The notes under the pieces were generated by a model that had not been told where the DNA came from, did not search any database, and worked only from the letters and a program-made list of their open reading frames with translations. From the NCBI GenBank assembly GCA_026120185.1, contig JANUWF010001491.1, positions 310,001 through 374,000 on the forward strand: DNA of 64,000 bases. The letters are read 5' to 3'. Below are positions 22,508-32,956 of the stretch, one piece after another; the first letter of the stretch is position 1; each line of letters opens with the position of its first letter. The DNA comes from Voacanga thouarsii. Taxonomy: Eukaryota; Streptophyta; Magnoliopsida; Gentianales; Apocynaceae. The position numbers and the translations under genes were made by a program.

Positions 22508-23930
22508 TTAACTTGTATAAAATCTACAGACTACTAAATTGCATTTTGTACAGTAAGTCCTATGTTTTTCAACTAGGAATTTTAAGCAAATCTCACACCT
22601 ATCCTTAAATTTTGTGAAATCTTGCCAAGCATGATTACATTGCTTATACCTATTGAGTTCAAAATTATATCTACTCTTCAAGAAGATAGGGTTGTTGTCT
22701 AAGTTCCAATCTTCATTCATGTTTAATAAATTAAAGTCTTCAAAGTCCTTAAATTTATTTAACATATCAGATATACTACAATAACTCATGATATCACTAT
22801 CATTATCAGCTTCATCGCCTTCTAATGATATAATATCATATTCTGGCTCTATGTCTAAAGTTTGGTAGTTGTTTAACCTTTCCCTATTTACTTTCTTATT
22901 TTTGCATTGATATGCAAAATGTCCTACTTCCCCGCAGATATAACATTTACATTTTTTAGGAGGTTTATGGGTTTTAAACCTTCTAAGTTGATTTTTCATT
23001 GGGGGTTTTCCTTTCCTATAATATCTACTTCTCTTTAACTTCCTTATCTTTTTTGGTTTTCCTGAATCAAAAGACATGGGAGTTATTACCCTTTTGCAGT
23101 AATTATAGTTCTTTATATGTTTATCTATTTGATGCTGTATGCATTGTTCTTTCAAATAATTAAAAAGAAATTGAATCCTAGTAGTAATTCCTACTACAGA
23201 TTGTCTTCCTACATATTCAAACCATTTTTCTGCAACTACTTTTCCTAAAGGATTTGGGAGTTTAGCAAAATATTTATTACTTAATTCTAAATTCCAACTT
23301 CTTCCAGTTTTCATGGCTAATTCTAAATATCTTCTGCTAAAGGTATCTATGTTTAGCAGATCCTTGTCTACTTGTAACTGTTCAAGATCTTTCATAGCTT
23401 GATCCTGCAATTCAGTTTGTCCTCTATAAGGATCATACCCCAAGATTATTTATCTAATCTGACTAGTTACATTCTGAGGATTCTCAGCTAATTCTAGTAT
23501 CATTTGGTAAGATTGTGGATACTTAGTTCTCCAATCTATAAAATAATTTTTCATAGGTCCTAAAAGATTTTCTATGAAATTGACTACTTCCTCAACTGTC
23601 ATTTGATAAGTATATCTCTGCAATCTATTTAGTGCATTAGCTTCCCATCTATCTATCACATCTTCCCAATTCTGAGGATGAAAAGATGTCATTGTTAATT
23701 CACTTCCTGATTTATGTTGAGGTGGTAAGTTATAAATTACTCCTGGGGGTTGTTGGAGTCCTATTTTCTTACTATAGTATGTCTCATAACCTCCTCCTAC
23801 TGTAGGTATAATCCTAGACGGTTCTCTTTTTGGTAACTGGGATGTAGTTTATTGAGGAACATCATACATTGGTGATACCTCACTTACACCACTTATTTGA
23901 TTGGTACTAGGATTCATGTTTACCCATGTT
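22508..23930 (-). pseudogene. Pararetroviral coat protein with two cysteine-rich boxes
   Basis: One reading frame runs from about 23930 to 22508, interrupted only by TAA at 23849-23851 and at 23450-23452. The core has the caulimovirid capsid pattern (NWEDVIDRWEANALNRLQ, FIDWRTKYP, KLPNPLGKVVAEKWFEY). A basic stretch precedes the CCHC zinc knuckle CYICGEVGHFAYQC (about 22915-22955), which binds RNA. A second cysteine-rich box lies near the end (CEICLKF ... YCTKCNLVVC, about 22515-22600). A second Cys-rich box after the knuckle is described for badnavirus-type capsids, which hints at, but does not prove, that affinity. Confidence 0.8.
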
Positions 23931-24050
23931 TCAAACTGTGCATTTATCTACATGTTTGCTATCTTCTAAATCTACTAGAGGAGTTTTTGAACGGTTGGTG
24001 GATTGCATTATTAAATTTGTTACCTTATTACCTTCTACTATTATTCCACC
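23931..24050 (-). pseudogene. Protease fragment at the inversion junction
   Basis: Read on the minus strand from 24054, HGGIIVEGNKVT repeats the protease segment HGGIIVKGNKVT found at 21888-21925. Nucleotides 24018-24054 match 21888-21922 almost base for base. It marks the joint where viral sequence changes from minus to plus orientation, and shows that part of the protease region is present twice. Confidence 0.65.
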
Positions 24051-24476
24051 ATGAAGAAGATCCTTCAGATAACTAGAAAGTTTAGTATCATTGATCCTGA
24101 AGCTAAACTTCCTAAAAGACAAAGTATAGGAAGTGCAGGATATGATTTTAGCTTAGTTCAGTTGGTAGTCATAAATCCATTATCTGAGCTAGAAATAGAT
24201 ACTGGAATAACAGTAGATATGGAAGTAGATGAACATTTAATGATAACCCCCAGATCATCACTCCATAAAAAAGGAATTTCATTGGCCAATACAGTTGGAA
24301 TAATAGATTCTGATTTTAAGGACCAAATAAAGATTATTCTTAAGAATAATAGGTTTATACCTATAGCATTAGAAAAGGGTGAAATAGTAGTCCAAGGAAT
24401 TTTTGCCAAATACCTAGTCATTGATGATGATAATACCATTAAAACCCGAACAGGGGGATTAGGTAGTACATCATGA
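24051..24476 (+). CDS. Viral-type dUTPase, intact ORF in the pararetrovirus
   Basis: This 141-residue ORF has no stop or frameshift and shows all five motifs of trimeric dUTPases: GSAGYDF (27-33), PRSS (67-70), GIIDSDF with the catalytic aspartate (83-89), the ALEKGEIVVQ segment (106-115), and RTGGLGST (133-140), where leucine replaces the usual phenylalanine that stacks on uracil. The enzyme hydrolyses dUTP to dUMP and pyrophosphate and so limits uracil in DNA. The RSS-x-KKG wording of motifs 2-3 is closer to retroviral and viral forms than to the plant housekeeping enzyme. The ATG sits directly at the rearrangement joint, so an original N-terminal extension may be lost. It overlaps the next ORF by ATGA. 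It lies on the strand opposite to the other viral genes. Confidence 0.85.
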   Translation: MKKILQITRKFSIIDPEAKLPKRQSIGSAGYDFSLVQLVVINPLSELEIDTGITVDMEVDEHLMITPRSSLHKKGISLANTVGIIDSDFKDQIKIILKNNRFIPIALEKGEIVVQGIFAKYLVIDDDNTIKTRTGGLGSTS

Positions 24477-24718
24477 AAAAATACGGTATTCCAATCTACA
24501 GGACTTTTTCACTAGAAGAAATTTTAGAATCAGTACTCATAGATTATGATTGGCGACAACATTTTGAAGAAAAACCAAAATTAGATGAAGCTGATTGGTA
24601 TCTGAGAAGAGTAGGTTGGCTGAGAAATAATGCCAAGTATATTGAGTGTCTTCGTTCACGAGGCGTGAAAAAACTCTGTGTTCAAGATGATGGCTTGCCA
24701 TCAGAAGCTCACGTATAA
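24473..24718 (+). CDS. Small ORF after the dUTPase, unknown
   Basis: 81 codons. Its ATG overlaps the dUTPase stop as ATGA, a translation-coupling arrangement often seen between neighbouring ORFs of plant pararetroviruses. The product is hydrophilic with a helical middle (EADWYLRRVGWLRNNAKYIECL). I recognise no domain. Since a primer site follows about 220 bases later, it would be the last ORF before the intergenic region of the circular virus, or a fragment of such an ORF. Confidence 0.45.
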   Translation: MKKYGIPIYRTFSLEEILESVLIDYDWRQHFEEKPKLDEADWYLRRVGWLRNNAKYIECLRSRGVKKLCVQDDGLPSEAHV

Positions 24719-24936
24719 GGCATAATTACTTTTCTTGCCAAGTACTCATTATCTTTGTTAGAATAACAAGCATGCTGATAAAGATTATGTTACATGAACT
24801 ATTATATTAATTCTGCGATTATTACCTGTGCTTGTGGTGTAAAGTTGAAAGTATTGGTAAAAGGGCAAAAGAATCTAGAGGCTTCGCATAAGACCTGAGA
24901 GGGGCAGCATTTGGTAGAGCAAGTGGCTTCCTTAAA

Positions 24937-24948
24937 TGGTATCAGAGC
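24937..24948 (+). other. Pararetroviral tRNA-Met primer binding site
   Basis: TGGTATCAGAGC is an exact match to the complement of the 3' end of plant initiator tRNA-Met. It lies downstream of dUTPase and the small ORF on the same strand and no LTR end precedes it, so I assign it to the virus. A retrotransposon origin is the alternative. Confidence 0.65.
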
Positions 24949-24952
24949 TTGG

Positions 24953-25440
24953 GCTTATCCTCACACACATCTCAGGTTCGACTCTTACTGAGGGCATTGT
25001 ATGGGCAGTGCAACTTGGCTCGTTCCAGATACCCCAGTTGTTGGACCAAGCAATTAATATTTATCAATCTCGATAGGGTTTGTTACGTCTCCACTTCATA
25101 TCCACACTCAACCCTTCCAACCAGGGGCGATTCCACCACTATTTTTAGCTGCGAAAATCAGTGCTCTGTTAGATGTAACTCCAGTTGATAAATGGGTTAC
25201 TCAAGAACGCAATTGGGTGGGTGCACCAAAGGCGACTGTGGACAGTTTAGAACCTACGCTAGACGTTGATAGGCCAGCTGTGGAATATACTCCAGACTAG
25301 GACGAGGACGAGGGGGTGGCAATGCTGAAGAACAAATTCCCAATCCTTCTGTAATGCAACAACAACCTGATAAACCCACTAAATTAGGATGTTTATAAAA
25401 TCCACCGTATTCAATGTACCTTCATAGGGTAGACTACTCA
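24953..25440 (+). other. Unassigned stretch between provirus and MULE
   Basis: No clear gene. One frame near 25300-25330 gives a short RTRTRG-like basic segment that could belong to a gag or a MULE N-terminus. The edge between viral and MULE sequence cannot be placed. Confidence 0.4.
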
Positions 25441-28400
25441 GGAAATGGAAAATAGAGCTGATGGAATAGCAACAAGTAGCAGTGGGATGGATTTTTGTTC
25501 AGAATTGAACAATGACTTGAGGGTTGGCATGTGGTTTAGGGACAATAATGAGTTACTTTAGGCTGTTCAGTCGTGGTCCATTAGAATTGGTCGTGAGTTT
25601 AGGATAGTAGAAAGAAAGAGTTCACTATGGATTGCCGAGTGTAAAAATTCAACTCAGCAGCATCCCCGTCCTTGGCGAATTTGTGCGCAAAAAAAGAAAA
25701 GCCATGGGTTATAGTAGATTTCTCGCTGGAATAGAAAGCACATATGTCTAGTACAAACAATGAGTGGGAACCACCGCAATATGAGCATGAAGTTCATGGT
25801 AAAGCACATTTGATGATGATTTTGAAGGGCGAAAATGGTAAAAATCATCAAACCGAAAGCATGCTTACAGAACGAAAAAATTTACCTCTATGTTTGAATG
25901 ACCTATTGGCACTAAAGAAGATGTTTGTACAAGGATGCTTGAAACTATTGGATCACGTCCTTGTAAACGTTGACTTCGTCTCATTCACGCGAAGCTTTTG
26001 AGCTTCCAAAATAGTGCCATTTCCTCTGCCGGTGAAGCTTACAGAAAGTTGGGTTTGCTAAGTTGAAGCTCTCTGTTTCTCCTCTATTTTCTCCACAGAC
26101 TACTTCATCTTCTACTTTTGGTCTTGATTTCATGCAAATTCTTACCGAGAGAGACCAAGAGAGTAAAACAAAAAGCTCATGCTTTTTGTTATCTCTCATG
26201 CAAAACAACACGGGATCCATCCCGTGTTGTTTTTATTTATTTATTTATTTTAATAATTAATTTTTAAATTTTTTTAATTTTATTTTACTCTTAGTTTTAT
26301 TCATTGGACCAGATAAAATTATTTACTCTTGGGCTTGAACACCCATAAATAATAAATATTAATTATTTATTTTTCGGACTTTATTAAATAACCCAATAAA
26401 TAATTAACAAGCCCAAATAGACCAATATAAAATATCAAGTCTTTTATCTAGTTTATGTCTAGATTAATTTTTTAATTATTCAATCTAGACCTTGGGCCCT
26501 GAATAATTAATTAATCAATTAAATCAGATAAAATATATACTCTCTCTCTGGTATTTTATTTTATTCTAGTCCAATAATAAATTAGACTACTTAAATAAAA
26601 TAAAATAAAATTCATAATTTTTAAGACCAATTCCTTAACCCAAATCTGTCAGGACTTAAGGGCTATTCTAGGGACTAAAATACATATCGCCTTGGCTACT
26701 AAAATGGCCAAAATACCCCTACTATATAAATAGCTATATTTTGTATTTTAAATATTCTCTAATATTACCATAAGGAAATATTAACTCTAAGGATAATACT
26801 GCGTTAGTAAAGTTTTCGACCTACAAGTGTAATGACTAAAATATTCCTCTACGCATCACCTGCAATTAAAGAAGAGTGTACGAACACCTCTCTAATAGAC
26901 ATCTACCATCCTTAGACCTCTAATCCAATGATCCATGACTCCTAAAATGTTTTCACTTTCTAAGGGAGTTACCCTAAAGTAAACATCCAAGTCATGTTCC
27001 CCAAGACCCTAGATAATTAGATCATTTAAACAGTCACAATGGACGATATAGTGCAGAAGCTATCTTGTTCAAGTCTGTCTTAACTAACTAGTCACATATA
27101 CCCAACAAACAAGTATATCGACTCTACAAAAGAACCTCAACTATAGCATATCAAAGTATATATTTCTAGCTTCGTCAGACCACCAACTTATACCTAAGCA
27201 GTAGAGTATTAGTTCATGCTGTAGCAGTAATAGTTTGGATTTTTTTTAAATAGTACTTTTAAAAACCACTATTACAGGTCTTATTCTACGTATTCAAAAT
27301 ACGCTCATGCTATGAAGTGAGTGAACTACTCACTGGCTAAAGGTAAGTCCTTCCCCGTTTGGAATTCATAACACAATAACCTAAATATGATGAGATTCAC
27401 ATTCTTATCAATCGGTTAAGAATAAACATTTATATGTTAAGTAACCCGTGATCCATATCTTACTGTGAAAGACCACCATTCACATGGACCACTTACTTAA
27501 ATATAATGGGTCCTTTCCAAATGAAAATCATGCACAAATAAAATGTAAATTCACAAACAAATTTTGAGAATAAATTCTTTTATTAATAAATTCGATAATT
27601 ACATCAGATAAAATTAGTCTAAAGGACATTTATTCCAACAGATTTACGATAATCTAAAGATTAAGTCAGCGAAATAAACAGTTATATTTAAAACACATTA
27701 CATTTTACTCTGTCTTATAGAAAAGGATGGCAAGCGCCGAGGCTCTCTATTGAGATGATATATGGAGATTGGCCTTATTTGTTCGCCCAGCTACTGCAGG
27801 ATATGCCAGTCTTACAAAATGTGAATCCTGATTCCGTTGTGGCGTGACACTTCTTACCTATCGAGTCCATTGGGGCCAAGACATATGGATATGTTTTTTA
27901 GGCATTTAAACCATGCATTGATGCTTTTCTTCACATAAAACCAGTGGTCAGCGTTGACGAGACATTTCTTAATGGTATATATAAGGAAAAACTCTTAACA
28001 CTAGTTGGTCAAGATGCCAATAATCATACATTGCCCCTTACATTTGCAGTCGTTGATGAAGAAATGAATAACAATTGGAGTTGGTTTTTGTCTTACTCAA
28101 AGAGCATGTACTAAAGGATCGAAGAGTGAGTTTAATATCAGACAGACATGTCAGGATAAAGAATGCTATTAATCGACTACCCAATTGACAAGAGCCACTA
28201 GCAGTGCACAGATTTTATCTTAGACACATCCGAAACAACTTCAACGTAAAGTTTAGGAATCATCAGTTAAAGAAGCTAATGTACACGACTAGGAATCAAA
28301 GCAAAAAGCACAAATTTCTAAAGATTATAGAAGAAATAAATTTGCTATATGCCCAGACGAAGGTATAGCTGGATTTAATCCCGAAGGAGCAATGGGCGCT

Positions 28401-29105
28401 TGCTTATAACGGCGGACATTAGTTTGGTAATATGACAACTAATCTAGCAAAATCATTTAACAGTGTTGTCAAAGTCGTACATACTCTACCCATCAAGGTG
28501 ATTGTCGAGTCTTCTTTCAAAAAAATAGTCAAATACTCCAGCGACCATAGAGAGGAGGCTAACCATAGTAGATATCACTTTTCTTCTCAAATATAGTCTA
28601 AATTTGTGAAGAATAAGCTAAAGGGAAGAAGCCACCGTGTGCAAGCTTATGTTCAAGGTTGGGGAATTTTTTGTGTTTTCTCACCATATCGTGAGCATGG
28701 GAAGGAAATAATTCATCACAACTTGATCTTGGTTCAAGAACCTACAACTACTGCAAATAAGAAATATACAGAATACTTTATTTGCACGCATTTGCAGCTT
28801 GTCAACAAATAGAGTTGAATCCTGGGGATCTCGTGTCACTCTTAAACACCACAATATGCTATCAGATGACTTATTTAAGGTAATTCAAACCCATTCCACA
28901 CGAGAATTACTGGTGTAATTCTCATTTTATGTTGGCCCTGAATGTTCATCAGTTCAAGAACCGTTGTCGCGGTCGCATGACGACGTCATGTATCAAAAAT
29001 GAGATGGATGGGCGCAACCCTAATTTGCCTTCTCATTGTAAAAACAGTCATCATACTAGGCATAATAGGAGGAATTGCCCTAATAGTTCCATACAGGGTT
29101 CATGA
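25441..29105 (+). pseudogene. MuDR-type transposase, degenerate, split by a solo LTR (MULE A)
   Basis: Two parts flank the LTR at 25823-27640. The first (25441-25822) holds the MuDR N-terminal DNA-binding domain (MWFRDNNELL, then SWSIRIGREFRIVE). The second (27641-29105) starts with the GWQAPRLSIEMIYGDWP segment and has the catalytic region: SVDETFL, FAVVDEEMN, LISDRH and MTTNLAKSFNSVVK. The last is where the final acidic residue is expected, but lysine stands in that place. A CCHC remnant lies near 29030-29080. Many stops. Removing the LTR and one copy of its target repeat rejoins the frame at GATGATTTACGAT, which confirms the interruption. No terminal inverted repeats were found. Confidence 0.8.
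25823..27640 (-). mobile_element. Solo LTR in MULE A (1818 bp)
   Basis: On the minus strand it begins TGTTGGAATAAATG (27640) and ends at CA (25824-25823). It is flanked by the 5-bp repeat GATTT at 25818-25822 and 27641-27645. No coding domain. Its 5' end matches 18484-18908 in opposite orientation. Very AT-rich in the middle (26220-26640). Confidence 0.85.
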
Positions 29106-29344
29106 CGTATTTTTCTATTGTAGATTGTATGATTGAAAATTATTGTATCATATATCTCTAATTGTTGTATCAACTTTATTCAAGCACATTTAGTAATATT
29201 GTCTAAATATTGCCTTAACATAATAAATTCATTTTTTAATGTATATATTTCTTCCGCTTACGTTATGTCTTTAGATGATATTTTACTTTGTTTTATTAAA
29301 TGATAAATTTACTACTCCTCTAAACATGTCATGATTTCAAGATA

Positions 29345-31660
29345 ATATGTATGAGCCTATGGCTGACAGAGTTGATCCTAGACCTATTATCTAGGATCTA
29401 TTGACCCTACAACATAGATAAAAGTTGACTTATATTTAGGTAGGGTAGTTAGAAGATCAAATACTATATGCAATGCGTAATGACAACATATTTTGGGATG
29501 CTCGACCATTTGATCCCTGTGTCAAGCAACTTATGGATGTAGTTGGGTTTAATGGAGTCATCCTTCTACCTTATATAAAGTTGACTATCCACTTATTACA
29601 ACATTAGTAGAGAGATGTCGCCATGAGGCACACACATTCCATCTCCCAATTGGAAAGGCAACGGTTACACTCCAAGATGTAGAGGTCCTATTTGGTTTAC
29701 ACATTGACGACGATTTGATTATTAGTCATGGGTTCAATAGTCCAAAAATAGAGTTGTTAGACTTGTGTGACAAGCTCCTCAATTTTTGACCCACGGACAC
29801 GGATTCTTGATGGGTCTCGATTGAGATTAAGCGCACTTAAGAGAGTCCTAACTCAACCACTCCTGCCAAACACAACTCTAGATATGGTTACACAGCACAC
29901 ACGATATCACATCATGCAACTTCTTGATGGGTTTCTATTCTCAGAAAAATTCAAAAACTGTATTCATTTACGCTTTCTCAAATACATCCGTGAGCTAGAG
30001 TTATCGAGAACACTTAGTTGGGGAAGTGCAATACTGACACATTTGTATTATTGTATGTGCAATACTAGTTCATACACGGCATATCACATCAGTGGTGCAC
30101 TGCTATTGATTCAGGTACAAAATAAATTTCAAATTTCACTAACTATTTTTAATTAGTAGTTCATTGTAAAAATAATTATGAGATTTGGTTTTAAAATTAT
30201 TATTACTTTTGCAATAGTTATAAGCATGGGAGTGCATTCCTACTATCAGACCGAATAGAGTACGTCTAATAGAGGATGTTGCTCAACACATGCCAAGAGC
30301 AGCAGCATGACAAGGTCCGTTAGAACTTTCTCACACTCCAACACATGTGTTGATTGCGTATCGAGATCAGTTGGATTAGATGCAACATAATCATGAAAAT
30401 ATTATATCTTTGAACTCACAATCATGTAAGTATTATAAATTACTATTATTTATTATTTAATACTAAAATTGTCTATTTCTACAGTTTATTTAAAAACCAT
30501 ATAATGAGCACATATTAGCATCTCTACCTCCATATTACACGTATGAATGACAAATTTGGGCGTCCGTCACATCACTATTATGTTGGAAGATTATAAAATT
30601 GCATCGCCATGTGACAATTTGGATTGGCGCAATTAATACCTAATGTTGTTGACACGGGATCGAATTTGCACCAACGTAACTTACAAACTACTGGTGTTGA
30701 GTAGGATGCGGTTGATATGCTGCACTGTGCTAACCAGATAAACCATCATGCAGATAATATGGCAGAATAGCTCACTTTCAGGAAAATTGTCGTTTTAGAT
30801 GATTATACTGTGTGATATTGGACTCGCACTCGGTGATTGATTAGCAATCTGACCATACAACAATCGAATCCCGTGGGTTACCAATCTAATAGTTCAGCAC
30901 TTGAAATATATATATATAATTTTCTCGTGCATGTAAGTATATATAAAATTACGATTTATATATATTTTTATTGACATTCCTGAAAATGCATATGTAGGTC
31001 GATGCGCTGCATCAATTCTTGTACAGGGGCAATGAAGCGTCTCAACATGTTGATGCATCATACGCTAAACAAGTAGTCAGAAGAATGTCGAATATTGCCA
31101 GACGTACATTAATTGTTGATGGCGAAGTAGATCATCTAAATCGCATGCCGTATGAGCCATCCTGATAGTCGTATGCTTCTGATCTAATATCGCCGATTTC
31201 GCAAAAAGTCCCACGACAAGCACCACCAATTAGGCGGGGCGGTAGATGGGCACGTCGGCATGTTGCAGCTAACAAAATTCCTCAACAGCTTCACTACTCA
31301 CCTATGCATGGAGGTAAAGATGATTATTTGCTAAGTGCTCTTACAGCGGTTGATAATGATTATATACCAAGTGCAGCGTATGAAGATGATTATTTGCCAA
31401 GTGCAATAGTTGAAGGTAATTCTGATGATTTTTTAACTTCGCAACATCTAATTTTCGATCCTAAGTACATAGCTTCTAGTGAGGAGTTTGTTGCTGGTCC
31501 ACCTATTGGATGCTATCGGAAATAGCATGGGCAGTCTGAGAAGGATGTAGGTCCGTCATACATTACAAATGAACAAGATATGGGATAACATAAGGTATAA
31601 CCTCCAAGACAAGCTCAATCTCCAAGGAACTATCGAGAATTTTATTGTGGGACTAGCTTT
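29345..31660 (+). pseudogene. Plant mobile domain (PMD) gene, degenerate, of MULE A
   Basis: Follows the MULE A transposase in the same direction. Segments match the better preserved PMD gene at 34486-36880: MDVVGFNGV, the long helical block at 29890-30110 (HIMQLLDGFLFSEKFKN, TLSWGSAILTHLY), then an intron-like AT-rich gap, and a C-terminal part at 31000-31525 with RMSNIARR and an acidic tail. A GT follows CAG at about 30114, as in the other copy. Stops and frameshifts are frequent. The PMD (aminotransferase-like) domain is found in MULE and gypsy elements and in host genes such as Arabidopsis MAIN/MAIL1; its molecular activity is not established. Confidence 0.7.
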
Positions 31661-32698
31661 CATACTTGGTTTTGATAATTTTAGGTGTATATAATTGAGA
31701 TTTAAATTTTATTGTAATTAAATATTAAATGTAATCTTAAATTAAAAATTAGATTTTATTTTCACGTTTTTTTAAAATTAAAAAACACAAAATATTCAAC
31801 TATTATTTAATAAAATATTTAATAATATTAATTAAATCCAAATTTAATATTAACTAAATACATATTAATTAAATACATATTAAAGTCATACTTACTATTA
31901 ATTAAATTCATATTTATTGAAATATTTAATATTAATTAAATACATATTTTTGATAGTTGAATAATATTTAATATTAATTAAAACAAATATATATAGTGAA
32001 TTGTTCAAATTTGGTTAAAATATAGATTACTCGAATTAAATTATAAAAAATTATAAATTTACATAATTAACATTTAAAATTTTTAAATTTTTTGTAAATA
32101 ATTAATATTTATAATCAATTGTAATAAAATATCATAAATTATACTTTATTTAATAATTATACTCAAAAAGTATTATAATTTAAATTTGAACGAATTACAG
32201 ATAATATTTATCAAGTTTTAATCTCCATTTATAATTATTTCATTATTTTTAAATTTTATTTAAAAAATATACCCACAATTTGACTAATGATAATTAGACT
32301 TAAACATAAACTAAAAATTAGAAATTTTTAAAAGATCATTTATATTTAAAAATTGAAGATAAAATAGAAATTAAAATTAATTTATAAGCAAAAAAATTTA
32401 TTGTGGATCCATTAAAATAAAAAATAATAATACAAATTTAATTCAAAATACATTAGAATGCAGTTTTATGAATAATTAAAACATTTTACAAATTTTAATA
32501 TATTTAAAAAATTATAACTGAAGAAAGATGATTTTTTGGCATATTGAAACGAAGAAAAAGGTGACTAATTTGGTCAAAAACCCGCAAAATCTTGCCTAAG
32601 ATCTTCATATTTAAAATCCCACTCTTTTTTCTTTTTTCCAATCCTATATTTTACTAATATTCAAAAAGTTATAAAGTAGTGAACGAACCAGGAGATAT
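31661..32698. other. AT-rich intergenic stretch
   Basis: About 1 kb of very AT-rich sequence with short repeats of the type TATTAATTAAATACATATT (31850-31990). No gene or element end is visible. It separates the two MULEs. Confidence 0.6.
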
Positions 32699-32707
32699 AA
32701 ACACCGA
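32699..32707. repeat. MULE B target site duplication, left
   Basis: AAACACCGA; partner AAACACTGA at 40806-40814, 8 of 9 identical. Confidence 0.85.
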
Positions 32708-32865
32708 CAGAATTTCCGTTAAATGGGGTCGTTTTGGGGGGATTTTACGACAATGGGGCGGCTAAACGGAGAATTCCGTATGTAGTGAGGTCGCATTTCC
32801 ATAATCCAACCTTATTAAATAAGGTCGCATTATGGAAATGCAACCACATTCGCCCTTGCTCCATG
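32708..32865 (+). repeat. MULE B left terminal inverted repeat
   Basis: Pairs with 40687-40805. The match runs through GTAGTGAGGTCGCATT and resumes at ATGGAAATGCAACC up to the ATTCGCCCTTGCTCC segment. Between these the left copy has about 34 extra bases that look like a local duplication of the palindrome described separately. Confidence 0.9.
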
Positions 32866-32956
32866 CGAGCATTGATATAAAGCTGAGTGAGGTCGCATTA
32901 TCTAAATGCGACCTCAGTTAGATCGCATTAGCATAATGCGACCTGTAGGTCGCATT
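32789..32956. repeat. Cluster of four 23-bp palindromes plus a half site
   Basis: GGTCGCATT-N5-AATGCGACC palindromes at 32789-32811 (spacer TCCAT, degenerate right arm), 32823-32845 (ATGGA), 32891-32913 (ATCTA, extended by TGA/TCA) and 32921-32943 (AGCAT, one change in the left arm). A single arm follows at 32948-32956. The first two belong to the TIR, the rest are subterminal. Confidence 0.9.

Larger units (their letters stand above)
18909..24952 (-). mobile_element. Endogenous pararetrovirus (Caulimoviridae-like), rearranged
   Basis: Coat protein with CCHC knuckle, aspartic protease, RT with YIDD, RNase H and a downstream coiled-coil ORF follow in order on the minus strand (23930 down to 18909). 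No integrase and no LTRs of its own are seen, as expected of a plant pararetrovirus. At about 24050 the orientation flips: a dUTPase, a small ORF and a tRNA-Met primer site read on the plus strand. A movement protein was not found. The minus-strand genes are broken by stops and frameshifts. The genus cannot be assigned from motifs alone. Confidence 0.85.

Noticed and set aside
18909..24952. Reading the provirus as a gypsy retrotransposon
   Set aside because: No integrase or own LTRs, capsid with a caulimovirid pattern and two Cys-rich boxes, and a dUTPase; pararetrovirus fits better.
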